Shown piece by piece: positions 25,950 through 35,833 of a stretch of 64,000 bases of DNA (positions are counted from its first letter, which is position 1; every line of letters starts with the position of its first letter). Origin of the DNA: CADEDH01 sp965216205 (GTDB lineage Bacteria > Actinomycetota > Acidimicrobiia > Acidimicrobiales > SZUA-35); assembly GCA_965216205.1 (NCBI GenBank), contig OZ244139.1, positions 2,294,001-2,358,000 on the forward strand, in the 5' to 3' direction. Made by a program: the position numbers and the translations under genes. The notes under the pieces are model-generated. The model saw only the letters and a program-made list of their open reading frames with translations, did not search any database and was not told where the DNA came from.

Positions 25950-27197
25950 TCACTTCGGCACGTCCCGCCACGGACCAGCGTCGGCACGCGGCTCCTTCGG
26001 GAGCCCGAGCACCATCTCGCCGATGATGTTGCGCTGCACCTGGCTGGTGCCCGCATAGATGGTGCCCGCCCTCGCGTTCAGGAACGTGCCGAGCCAGCTA
26101 CCCGAGTCATTCGGCGCGCCGGCCCCGTCGGTGGTGAATGCGCTGCTCGGCAGCTTCCCTTCGACGTGCATACCGTCGGCCCCGAGGATCGCCACCGCGA
26201 GCTCGGTGACGTTCCGGTGGTACTCGGACCAGTACAGCTTGAAGATCGATGCGTCGGCCCCGGGGCGGGAGCCGCCGAGGAACTGGGTGAGGGTGCGCAT
26301 CCCGAGAAAGCGCATGATCTCCACCTTCGAGTGGCACCAGGCGAGGCGCTGGCGGACGATCGGATCGTCCAGACGACCACGTTCCCTCGCCAGTTCCACC
26401 AGCCGGTCGAGCTCGCTGCGGAACGACACGGGCGTCGTGGCCGCGGCTTCGCCCCGCTCGAACCCGAGGAGGGTCATGGCGACACCCCATCCGCCGTTCA
26501 CCTCGCCGACGACGTTCGCCTTGGCGGTGCGGGCGCCGGTGAAGAAGACCTCGTTGAACTCGGACTCGCCGGTGATCATCCGGATGGGACGGACCTCGAT
26601 CCCCGGCTGGTCCATCGGGCAGAGGAGGAAGGTGATGCCGCGATGCTTCGGGGCCTCGGGGTCGGTCCGCGTGAGGACGAAGATCCAGTTGGCCAGGTGA
26701 CCGGCCGAGGTCCAGATCTTCTGGCCGTTGATCACCCACTCGTCACCGTCCAGCTCAGCCCGGCAGCCGAGGTTGCCCAGGTCGGAGCCCGCGTTCGGCT
26801 CGGAGTAGCCCTGGCACCAGAGGTCGTCGCCGGAGATGATCCGAGGGAGGAAGTGCGCCTTCTGCTCCTCGGTTCCCCACTCGACGATGGTGTTGCCCAC
26901 CATCTGGATGCTGAACGCGTCGTTCGAGCCGCCGGTCGGCACACCGGCACGCTCGAACTCCTCCGCCATGACCACCGACTCGAGCGCGGTGAGGCCAGCG
27001 CCCCCGTACTCGGTGGGCCAACTCGCGGCGAGCAGGCCGTTGTCGCGGAGGATGTCGCGCCAGTGCTGGGTGAACTCGGCGGCCTCCTCGGCGTCGAGCG
27101 CGCCGATCCCGCGCCATCCGGTCGGGAGGTGCTCGGCCAGGAACGCCTGGATCTTCTCCCGGAACGTGTTCGCCGCGTCGGTGTAGGTGGGTTGCAT
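25950..27197 (-). CDS. Acyl-CoA dehydrogenase
   Basis: This protein of about 415 aa is an FAD-dependent acyl-CoA dehydrogenase of beta-oxidation type. It has an N-terminal helical domain, the signature YSEPNAGSDLGNLGCRAELD, the middle-domain substrate segment VINGQKIWTSAGHLANWIFV, and the C-terminal IYAGTSQVQRNIIGEMVLGL where flavin contacts occur. The exact acyl substrate is unknown. ATG 27197 (MQPTYTDAA) is preferred; ATG 27206 would add three residues. Confidence 0.9.
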   Translation of the reverse strand: MQPTYTDAANTFREKIQAFLAEHLPTGWRGIGALDAEEAAEFTQHWRDILRDNGLLAASWPTEYGGAGLTALESVVMAEEFERAGVPTGGSNDAFSIQMVGNTIVEWGTEEQKAHFLPRIISGDDLWCQGYSEPNAGSDLGNLGCRAELDGDEWVINGQKIWTSAGHLANWIFVLTRTDPEAPKHRGITFLLCPMDQPGIEVRPIRMITGESEFNEVFFTGARTAKANVVGEVNGGWGVAMTLLGFERGEAAATTPVSFRSELDRLVELARERGRLDDPIVRQRLAWCHSKVEIMRFLGMRTLTQFLGGSRPGADASIFKLYWSEYHRNVTELAVAILGADGMHVEGKLPSSAFTTDGAGAPNDSGSWLGTFLNARAGTIYAGTSQVQRNIIGEMVLGLPKEPRADAGPWRDVPK

Positions 27198-27261
27198 CGA
27201 GCCCAACCTACCCGTCCGCTCCGCGACCGACCGAGGAGCGGACGAGCGGCGTCACGTCACG

Positions 27262-27762
27262 TCAGGCTGCTGCCTGCTCGAGGTACGGGGCCCAGGCTGA
27301 GGGGACGGTGCCCGCCGCCACCTTCACCCACACGTACTGGGTCGGGGTGGTCGGCGGCTCGGCCAGCTCCAGTCCACAGTTGTCGAGCAGCCGGTCGCCC
27401 TTGTAGGTGTTGCATCGACGACAGCAGGCGACGACGTTGTCCCACGTGTGCGCACCGCCCTTGGACCGGGGAATGACGTGGTCGATGCTCTCCGCCGACC
27501 GCCCGCAGTACTGGCACTTGCCCTGGTCGCGGGCGAACACCGCCCGCCGGCTGAGCGGCGCCGTCCGCTTGTAGGGGACCTTCACGTAGTAGCGGAGCCG
27601 GATGACGGAAGGAATCGGGACCGACAGGGTGGCCGAGCCGATGAGCTCTCCGGTGTCGGCGAGCACGTCGACCTTCCGATCGAGCGCCAGAACCACGGCG
27701 CGCCTGGCTGAGACCACACCGATCGGTTCGTAGGTGGCGTTCAGCACGAGTGCCCGGGACAT
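27262..27762 (-). CDS. HNH endonuclease family protein
   Basis: This 166-aa protein is of the common actinobacterial HNH type. It has an N-terminal SRALVLNATYEPIGVVSARR, zinc-binding CQYCG, the HNH core SIDHVIPRSKGGAHTWDNVV and second zinc pair CCRRCN. Such chromosomal HNH proteins are widespread and of unsettled role (nuclease or DNA repair). It stands alone, with short gaps on both sides. Confidence 0.9.
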   Translation of the reverse strand: MSRALVLNATYEPIGVVSARRAVVLALDRKVDVLADTGELIGSATLSVPIPSVIRLRYYVKVPYKRTAPLSRRAVFARDQGKCQYCGRSAESIDHVIPRSKGGAHTWDNVVACCRRCNTYKGDRLLDNCGLELAEPPTTPTQYVWVKVAAGTVPSAWAPYLEQAAA

Positions 27763-27850
27763 GGCGCTAACTTAATCCTCCGCCGGTCGCCAAGACCTGA
27801 TCATTATCGCCGTCAACTACTACCGTCCTCGCGGCGCGCGTGCCAACCGC

Positions 27851-28645
27851 TCAGGGGCGGGGCAGATGCTGGAGGAAGGCAGCGACCACCGAACCCTCGG
27901 CCGGCCGCCGGGTCGGCCCGAGCGCGGACCGGGGAAGCCCGGCGGCGAGGTCGATCACCGCAGGCCGGTCGAGGCCAGCCGCGAGCAGGGACTCGTGGCT
28001 GAGCTGTGGGGCGATCCAGCGGCCCGGCCACGACCAGGTCATGACGGTCTGGAAGCGGGCGCTGCTCCGGGTCCTCCGCTGGGACAGACCGACGACCTTG
28101 CGGCCGGCAACGGTGACCTCGCCGGGGCCCAGGCCGGCGAAGCACACGAGCCGACCTGCGTCGCGAGCCCGCAGCGGTCCCCGGTGGACCCGGACGGGAA
28201 GGGCGCTCTGGCCGATCGTCGCGTCGGCTGCACCGCGGTCGACGACGATGCGGGCGTCGGGCAGGATGGTGCCGAGCGTGGCCGCCCACACGTCGCCGAG
28301 CCACAGCGCAGCCTCGCCGACGTCGTCGACCCAGAGCCTTGACGTGGCGGGAAGGACCACGTCGATCCAGAGGTCGTTGCCGGGTAGCAGCGTGACGAGC
28401 CCACCACCCGAGCGACGCCGGCAGATCTCGGGTGCGGCCTCGCCGTCCCCGTGGGCGTCCCACCCGGCCACCTCGACGAGGTCCTGCTCGCGCTGGGTGC
28501 TGCCGAGCACCAGCGCAGGCCGCTCGACCCGGTGGATCCACACGGCCGGTCGAGGCGGGTCGGGAATCGGACGATCGTGGAGGTCCGCGGCGAGTCCCTT
28601 GGTCTCCTCCACGCTCCAACCACCGGCGTCGGGCACCGTTCGCAC
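27851..28645 (-). CDS. Lipoate-protein ligase A-like (BPL/LPL domain) protein
   Basis: This protein of about 264 aa has the biotin/lipoate ligase fold: PAVWIHRVERPALVLGSTQR, the signature CRRRSGGGLVTLLPGNDLWI (family RRxSGGGxV), and the Lys-containing GRKVVGLSQRRTR that corresponds to the ligase KIxG. It may attach lipoate or octanoate to acyl-carrier domains, or hydrolyse or transfer them. The substrate is not determined. GTG 28645 is the most likely start, but the frame stays open far upstream, so the N-terminus is uncertain. It is divergent from the dcw cluster. Confidence 0.75.
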   Translation of the reverse strand: MRTVPDAGGWSVEETKGLAADLHDRPIPDPPRPAVWIHRVERPALVLGSTQREQDLVEVAGWDAHGDGEAAPEICRRRSGGGLVTLLPGNDLWIDVVLPATSRLWVDDVGEAALWLGDVWAATLGTILPDARIVVDRGAADATIGQSALPVRVHRGPLRARDAGRLVCFAGLGPGEVTVAGRKVVGLSQRRTRSSARFQTVMTWSWPGRWIAPQLSHESLLAAGLDRPAVIDLAAGLPRSALGPTRRPAEGSVVAAFLQHLPRP

Positions 28646-28702
28646 AGACCAAGGGTGGCCGAGGGAAGCGTCGACCGCACCCCGTCGAGTCGTGCCCGAC
28701 CG

Positions 28703-28749
28703 CCACCCTGGGCCCCACCGCCCCCCACCACGCCCCACCGGGTCCCCAC
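28703..28749 (-). promoter_or_regulatory. Phased GTGGGG boxes / possible G-quadruplex in the lplA-like/mraZ divergent region
   Basis: On the minus strand GTGGGG occurs at 28718-28713, 28728-28723, 28738-28733 and 28749-28744, a spacing of 10, 10 and 11 bp, with a weaker GTGG at 28706-28703. Four runs of at least four G with short loops also meet the usual G-quadruplex rule. E. coli MraZ binds TGGG repeats spaced 10 bp, so MraZ binding is one reading. The rest of the 337-bp gap 28646-28982 holds no gene. Confidence 0.45.
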
Positions 28750-28857
28750 CCGTCGAGTCGTGACCATTTTCCCTGGTCCTGGGCTCTCCTCGATCCTCGA
28801 TCGAACACCTGTTCGCGCATTGCGTGGGCAGATTCGCGCGGAAAGGGGGCAAAAACG

Positions 28858-28902
28858 TTGCAAGGTGGGGGAAAGTGTCATAAGTTGTCACGCAGTGGGG
28901 GA
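28858..28902 (+). promoter_or_regulatory. Candidate mraZ promoter with two MraZ-type GTGGGGGA boxes
   Basis: TTGCAA (28858-28863) and TAAGTT (28881-28886) are 17 bases apart and fit a sigma70-type -35/-10 pair. The octamer GTGGGGGA lies in the spacer (28865-28872) and again downstream (28895-28902), exactly 30 bp apart and so on the same DNA face. Further G-runs lie at 28824 and 28845. Binding of MraZ here would block its own promoter, the known mode of this regulator in other bacteria. Sites are inferred. Confidence 0.5.
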
Positions 28903-28982
28903 CGAGCCCACACCAGGGAGACTCCAGCGACGGAGAATCGCTGGCCCGACCAGAGCGACACGTGAGGAGATGGGGTGAACCG

Positions 28983-29408
28983 GTGTTTGTCGGCCAGTAC
29001 GAGCACGCACTCGACGACAAGGGTCGAGTCGTACTGCCGTCACCGTTCCGTGCCCACGTCGCCGAGCGCGGTTACGTCACCCAGCTCGATGGCTGCATCG
29101 GGTTGTGGAGCCCGGACGACTTCCGGGTCGTCGCCGAGAAGTGGAAGACCGAGTCGGAGGCCTCACGTATCTCCATGCGGGTCTTCCGGAAGCTCATGAA
29201 CAGCGTCCGTGAGGTGAAGCTCGATGCCGCCGGACGGATCACCCTGCCCCGAGAGCTGCTCAACGAGCTCGGTTTCGGATCGCAGGTCGTGGTGAGCGGG
29301 CTGTTCGACCGAGTCGAGATCTGGCCAGCCGAGGCCTACGCCGCTGACCAGAACACCGAGGAGACAGCCGACGAGCTGGCCGACGCGGTCGCTCGCCTCG
29401 GCCTCTGA
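28983..29408 (+). CDS. mraZ: Transcriptional regulator MraZ
   Basis: This 141-aa protein has two SpoVT/AbrB-like MraZ repeats: FVGQYEHALDDKGRVVLPSP near the start and EVKLDAAGRITLPRELLNEL in the second half. MraZ forms rings and represses the dcw operon. GTG 28983 is chosen because family members start (M)FVGQY, and a GGGGTG site lies 6 bases upstream. It heads the division and wall cluster and is separated from rsmH by a 260-bp structured spacer. Confidence 0.95.
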   Translation: MFVGQYEHALDDKGRVVLPSPFRAHVAERGYVTQLDGCIGLWSPDDFRVVAEKWKTESEASRISMRVFRKLMNSVREVKLDAAGRITLPRELLNELGFGSQVVVSGLFDRVEIWPAEAYAADQNTEETADELADAVARLGL

Positions 29409-29476
29409 GCCCACCCACCCGAGTACCTCGAGCAACACCCACACCAAGACATGACCCACCACGAGCCCACACCGAG

Positions 29477-29632
29477 AAAGGAGGTCGGGCGAAGCCGATA
29501 GACGGAATCGTTCATCGATTGCCTCCCGGGATGCAGGAAGGGGTGCTTCTGCCCCACAACTCCGCCCGCTACTCCTTCCAGCACGTCCGGGGAGACATCC
29601 CGGCGTGTGCCGTAGCCCGGGAGGTTATCGAT
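29477..29632 (+). ncRNA. Highly structured leader RNA between mraZ and rsmH
   Basis: An outer stem pairs 29514-29530 with 29616-29632 (15 of 17 positions, ATCGATTGCCTCCCGGG against CCCGGGAGGTTATCGAT). Inside lie a strong hairpin 29581-29610 (CCGGG/CCCGG core extended by GCAC/GTGC), and two mutually exclusive pairings, GGGG 29540-29543 with CCCC 29552-29555 or GGAAGG 29536-29541 with CCTTCC 29574-29579. The 3' arm of the outer stem contains GGGAGG and the AT of ATG 29631, so folding would hide that ribosome site. An unused perfect anti-SD match AAAGGAGGT lies at 29477-29485. It may relate to the mraW RNA motif described upstream of mraW in Actinobacteria, which I could not verify. Confidence 0.6.
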
Positions 29633-29668
29633 GGCCGATCCCACCTCTGACGTCGAGCCCTCGAGGAG

Positions 29669-30607
29669 ATGGTTGCCAGCGATCCTCTGCAGCCGTTCGC
29701 CCACGAGCCCGTCATGGTGCGTGAAATCGTGTCGCTCCTCGCAGCGGTCCCGCCGGGACCGCTGCTCGACGCCACCGTCGGCGGTGGCGGCCACGCTCGA
29801 GCACTGCTCGACGCCCGCAGCGATGTGACGCTCATCGGGCTCGATCGGGACCCGGCGGCCCTGCTCGCCGCTCGCGACCGTCTCGATCCACACGGGTCAC
29901 GGGTCGAGCTGCGGCGCACCCGCTTCGATCACCTGGCCGAGGTCCTGCTGGAACTCGGCGTCGATCGGTTGAGCGGCTTCGTCTTCGACCTCGGCGTGAG
30001 CTCCCCCCAGATCGACCGGGCCGAACGGGGATTCAGCTACCGCCTCGACGGCCCGCTCGACATGCGCATGGACCCCGATCAGCTCCCGTCGGCCGCCGAC
30101 GTGGTCAATGGCTACGACTCGGCCGAGTTGGCCGATGTGCTCCGTCGGTATGGCGACGAGCGGTTCGCGACCCGCATCGCGAACGCGATCGTGGCCGCCC
30201 GGCCGATCGAGCGCACCGCCAGGCTCGCCGAAGTGGTGGTGGCCGCCGTACCCGCCGCCGCCCGCAGCGGTGGCCACCCCGCCAAGCGGACGTTCCAGGC
30301 GATTCGGATCGAGGTCAACGACGAGCTCCGCGCGATCGAGCCGGCTCTGCGATCCGCCCTCGATGCACTCGTCCCCGGTGGGCGGGGAATCGTCCTCACC
30401 TACCACTCGGGCGAGGATCGGATCGTGAAGGACGTGTTCCGCCGTTCGTCGCGGTCCGAGGACCCGCCGGGGTTGCCGATCGAGGTCTCCACGCCGGCCT
30501 TCGCGATCGTCCGCCCCGCAGCTCGCCGACCGACGGCAGCCGAGGTGGAACGGAACCCGAGGGCATCGAGCGCCCGACTGCGGGCGATCGACCGGCTCGC
30601 CGCCTGA
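29669..30607 (+). CDS. rsmH: 16S rRNA (cytosine1402-N4)-methyltransferase RsmH
   Basis: This 312-aa SAM-dependent methyltransferase methylates C1402 of 16S rRNA. Sequence evidence: HEPVMVREIVSLLAAVPPGP, SAM loop LLDATVGGGGHARALLDARS, IGLDRDPAALLAAR, FDLGVSSPQIDRAERGFSYR, and the C-terminal RTFQAIRIEVNDEL and LTYHSGEDRIVKDVFR. In this frame the first start is ATG 29669 (an in-frame TGA lies at 29648), with AGGAG touching the ATG, which is too close to be ideal. A far better initiation site at 29631 is in another frame. Confidence 0.93.
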   Translation: MVASDPLQPFAHEPVMVREIVSLLAAVPPGPLLDATVGGGGHARALLDARSDVTLIGLDRDPAALLAARDRLDPHGSRVELRRTRFDHLAEVLLELGVDRLSGFVFDLGVSSPQIDRAERGFSYRLDGPLDMRMDPDQLPSAADVVNGYDSAELADVLRRYGDERFATRIANAIVAARPIERTARLAEVVVAAVPAAARSGGHPAKRTFQAIRIEVNDELRAIEPALRSALDALVPGGRGIVLTYHSGEDRIVKDVFRRSSRSEDPPGLPIEVSTPAFAIVRPAARRPTAAEVERNPRASSARLRAIDRLAA

Positions 30608-30799
30608 AGGAAGCCGTGGGCGCAGCCGACGACGCTCGCCCGGAGAACACGCCACCGAACCCACGCCGCACCGTCCTCGGATCGGGTCGACGACCCCCCA
30701 GGAGACCTGCCCCCACCGACCCAGCACCCGACCGCCACCAAGCCCCCCTGAGCACCACCGCCCCGACGTCGAGCACCGCCGCCCGAGAAGGAAACGACC

Positions 30800-31414
30800 A
30801 TGACCGCAGCCGTCGCCTATCGCAGCAACGCCGCACCCGCACCGCGACGCGCCACCGTTCCACAGCCGACCGCCCGGCGATCGCCGAGCCGAGATCGATC
30901 GGCCCGGCGAGGGCTGAATCAGCACGTGACCCCCCAGCGAGTTCCGGGCCGGCAGGCCGCCGCCCGTCCGCAGCTGCGCGTGCTCGACCAGGCCGCCGTC
31001 CGCCGTCGGGCTCGGCGGCGAAACGCCCTGATCCTGCTGTTCCTCACCCTGCTGAGCGCGTTGTTCGTCGTGGCGTTCGTCCACGCCCACCTGGTCGCCA
31101 CCCAACAGGACCTCGATCAGACCCGCGCCGATATCGCCGACCTGCGCAACGAGCGCTCCCGACTCGAGCGTGCGGTCGATCAGGCCTCCTCGCCGGCCCT
31201 CATCGTGGAGCGGGCGGGTGAGCTGGGGCTGGTCCGGGCGGCCCAACCGGTCTTCCTCGTGTCGGTGGAGCCGACCGGCGGCTCCTCGCCGACGGTCGTG
31301 GAGGCGGCCGCAACGTCCCCGTTCGATCCCGCCGCGCTGGTGAGCCAGCCGGACGGCGACCCCACGGCAGACAGCGGATCCGAGACCGCACTGGGGGGAA
31401 GCGGGGACGGATGA
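30800..31414 (+). CDS. FtsL-like septum formation protein
   Basis: This 204-aa bitopic protein lies in the ftsL position between rsmH and ftsI. It has a basic, Pro/Arg-rich cytoplasmic N-terminus of about 75 residues, one membrane helix (ALILLFLTLLSALFVVAFVH), a short heptad coiled coil (ATQQDLDQTRADIADLRNER and SRLERAVDQ), then ALIVERAGELGLVRAAQPVF, typical of FtsL/DivIC. It should form the FtsQ-FtsL-FtsB-type complex activating FtsW/FtsI. GAAGGA precedes ATG 30800. The 192 bp before it show no gene. The stop overlaps ftsI by 4 bases. Confidence 0.82.
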   Translation: MTAAVAYRSNAAPAPRRATVPQPTARRSPSRDRSARRGLNQHVTPQRVPGRQAAARPQLRVLDQAAVRRRARRRNALILLFLTLLSALFVVAFVHAHLVATQQDLDQTRADIADLRNERSRLERAVDQASSPALIVERAGELGLVRAAQPVFLVSVEPTGGSSPTVVEAAATSPFDPAALVSQPDGDPTADSGSETALGGSGDG

Positions 31415-33332
31415 GCAGCAGAGCATCGGCGCGAGCGGCAAAACGGCGGAAGACCTTCAGGCGGACCACCAAGCCCAACGATCCCCGCCACCGTCTGATC
31501 GCTCTGCTGGCGGTGTTCGTGATCGTCGCAGCCGCCCTCGTCGCGGTGCTCGTCGACCTGCAGACGGTCCGTCCCGACCGTTATCGCTCGCTCGGCGAGG
31601 ACCAGCGCGTCCGGACCCGCCAGATCGCCGGCTACCGGGGATCGGTGGTCGACCGGAACGGCTTCGTCCTCGCTGCGGCCAGACCGAGCCATCAGATCGT
31701 GGCCGACCCGACCCTCGTGGCCGACCCCGCGGCGGTGGCCGCCCTGCTCGCGCCGGTTCTGGACGTCGATCGGGTCGAGCTCGTCGCGCTGCTGACCCCC
31801 GACTCGGCCGACGACCGGTACAGCCTGCTCGCCCGGGATGTCGACGACGAAGCCGTCGCACGGATCCAGCAGCTCGACGCGGCCCATGGCGACCTCGCCC
31901 TGCTGGCGGGCATCTTCATCCGACCGGAAGAGGATCGGGTGTACCCGGCTGGCAACCTCGCGACGGCGGTCGTCGGGAGGGTCGATCCCGACGAGCAAGG
32001 GATATTCGGCGTCGAAGCCCAGTACAACGACCAGATGGTGGGAAGTCCCGGATCCGAGCGGTTCGAGCGCGGTCGATTCGGCAGCATCTCCGTCGGTGAC
32101 TGGCGGGTAGACCCCGCAACCGCAGGCGACGACGTCGTGCTGACGATCGACAACCGGATCCAGTACTTCGCCGAGGAGACGCTGATCGAGCACTGCGAAG
32201 AGGCCGGTGCCGAGGGCGCTACGGCGGTGGTGTCCAACCCGTCGAGCGGCGAGCTGCTGGCGGTGGCGTCGGTTGTCAGGTCCGACGATGGATCGTGTGG
32301 CGTCGCGTCCTACAACACCGCCCTCGTCGACACCTTCGAGCTCGGTTCGGTGGTCAAGCCGCTCGTCGTGGCGGCGGCGACCGAGGTCAACGGGTTCACC
32401 GCGGATTCGCTCGTGGAGGTGCCAGGCCGCCTCTCGCTGGGGGGCAAGACCTTCACCGACACCCCGGCGCACCCGTCGGCCCCGTTCCCGATCCACCAGA
32501 TTCTGGCGAACTCGATGAACGTCGGCACGATCGTCCTGTCCCAGCAGTTGCCGGCCGAGCAGCTCTACGGCTACCTGAAGGCGTTCGGCATCGGCGAGCC
32601 GACCGGCCTCGGGATCCCCGGCGAGTCGAGCGGTTCGTTGCGCCACCCCGACGATTGGTGGGGCGCCGACTACGGCTCCATCCCGATCGGTCAGGGGGTT
32701 ACCCTCAATGCGACCCAGCTCCTGATGGCCTACAACGCGCTGGCCAACGACGGGCGGTACCTCCCGCCGGTCCTGGTGTCGGCGACCGAGGCGGCCGATG
32801 GGCGGATCGCCACCGCCGCCGAGGGTGAGGCCGTCGAGGTCGTGTCGGCGAGAACCGCAGACGAGATCACGCGGTCGCTGGCGGCCGTGGTCGAGTCCGG
32901 CACGGGAGGTCGCGCTGCGATTCCCGGCTACGTCGTGGCGGGAAAGACCGGCACGGCGTGGAAGGTGTTCGAGTCGTCGCCAGGCCAGTTCACCTATGGC
33001 TCGCCGGGCGATCGCCGGTACGTCGTGACGTTCGTCGGCTACCTCCCGGCCGAGCGATCCGAGCTCTCGATGGTCGTGCTCGTCGACGAACCGGACGGAG
33101 ACGCCACCGCCTCCGCAATCGCAGCCCCGATCTTCGCCGAGATCGCGGGCTACGCCGTGCGGGTCCTCGGGATCCCGCCAGCCGACGGCGGCATCGACGT
33201 GGATCATCCCCGTGTCCGCTCGATGCCGGCCGCCGGGCCGGACGAGGCACTGCCGGCCGTCGGGCCGGACGAGGCACTGCCGGCCGTCGGGCCGGACGAG
33301 GCACTGCAGGACCTCCCGGGCGAGGGAGATCG

Positions 33333-33336
<4 letters not shown>
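31411..33336 (+). CDS. ftsI: Septal class B penicillin-binding protein FtsI (PBP3)
   Basis: This 641-aa transpeptidase crosslinks septal peptidoglycan. It has an N-terminal membrane helix (RLIALLAVFVIVAAALVAVL), the dimerisation domain with YRGSVVDRNGFVLA, and transpeptidase motifs: SxxK as ELGSVVKPLV, SxN as NSMNVGT, and KTG in VVAGKTGTAWK. The C-terminus ends in a three-fold repeat of about nine residues (AVGPDEALP) encoded by 27-bp tandem repeats (33235-33306). The ATG overlaps the FtsL-like stop and the end overlaps murE, so the cluster is translationally coupled. Confidence 0.93.
33235..33306 (+). repeat. 27-bp tandem repeats inside the ftsI 3' end
   Basis: Two full and one partial perfect 27-base units (starting 33235, 33262 and 33289) encode GPDEALPAV copies at the FtsI C-terminus. 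The repeat keeps the frame, so copy-number change would only alter tail length. Confidence 0.85.
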
Positions 33337-34753
<1,417 letters not shown>

Positions 34754-34757
<4 letters not shown>

Positions 34758-35833
34758 TTCGAATTCTCCTCGCCGGTGGGATCGCCTTCGCGGTCTCGGT
34801 CGTGTTGACCCGCCTCCTGATCGATGTCCTCACGAGGAGCAACATCGGTCAGCCGATCCGGGAGGACGGGCCCGAGGGCCACATGGTGAAGGCCGGCACC
34901 CCCACGATGGGAGGGCTGGCGATCGTGGCGGGAGCCCTCGGTGGTTACGGACTGAGCGACCTGATCAGCGAGGCTGTACCGACCTTCGGATCGACGATCA
35001 CCCGGACCGGGCTCCTGGTGATGGCCACGATCGGGGCCGCAGGGCTGGTGGGTTTCCTCGACGATTGGATCAAGGTGAGCCGGGAGCGCAATCTCGGCCT
35101 GAACGCCAAGCTGAAGACGCTCGGTCTTCTGTTCGTCGCGATCTCGTTCGCCGTGCTCATGCTGCAGCTCACCGGCGTGTCGACCGAGCTCGGCTTCGCC
35201 CGCCACGGCCAACCCGACATCGACCTCACCGGTGTCGGCTGGGCGATCTGGGCGGTCGTGCTGATCTATGCGACGTCGAATGCGGTGAACCTCACCGACG
35301 GGCTGGACGGTCTCGCCGCAGGTTCGGGGATCTTCTCCTTCGCCGCCTACACGCTCATCGGGTTCTGGATCTTCCGACAGAATCAGGAGTCGAACGGCGC
35401 CGCGATCTACGACGTTCCCCACGCCCTCGACATCGCGGTCGTGGCGGTGGCGATGATGGCGGCCTGTGCCGGCTTCCTGTGGTTCAACGCCGCGCCGGCG
35501 GAGATCTTCATGGGCGACACCGGTTCGCTGGCCATCGGGACGGGCCTCGCTGCGATCGCGCTCGCGACCAACACCCACTTCCTACTGCCGATCATCGGCG
35601 GGGTGTACGTGATCGAGACGTCGTCGGTGATGCTGCAGGTCGCCTGGTTCAAGGGGACGCGGGGCAGGCGCCTGTTCCGGATGGCGCCGATCCACCACCA
35701 CTTCGAGCTGTCGGGTTGGAAGGAGACCAAGGTGATCATCAGGTTCTGGCTCCTGGCCGGGGCCCTGACGCTGGTGGGTCTCGGGTTGTTCTACGCCGAC
35801 TGGGTGGCCGTCGCCGATCTGAGATCGCCATGA
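34754..35833 (+). CDS. mraY: Phospho-N-acetylmuramoyl-pentapeptide transferase MraY
   Basis: This 359-aa polytopic enzyme transfers phospho-MurNAc-pentapeptide to undecaprenyl phosphate, making lipid I. Conserved stretches: GHMVKAGTPTMGGLAIVAGA, GFLDDWIKVSRERNLGLNAK with the catalytic Asp pair, NAVNLTDGLDGLAAGSG, FNAAPAEIFMGDTGSLAIG and the histidine motif MAPIHHHFELSGWKE. About ten membrane helices are visible. Overlaps with murE and murD show tight coupling. Confidence 0.95.

Noticed and set aside
29631..29828. 65-codon gene starting at the strong ribosome site before rsmH
   Set aside because: It overlaps rsmH by 160 bases in another frame and its product after residue 13 is a frame-shifted shadow of RsmH; kept only as part of the leader finding.
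30608..30799. Possible small gene between rsmH and the FtsL-like gene
   Set aside because: Open frames here are Pro/Arg/Ala-rich shadows without a start site or conserved residues; nothing else is visible in this stretch.
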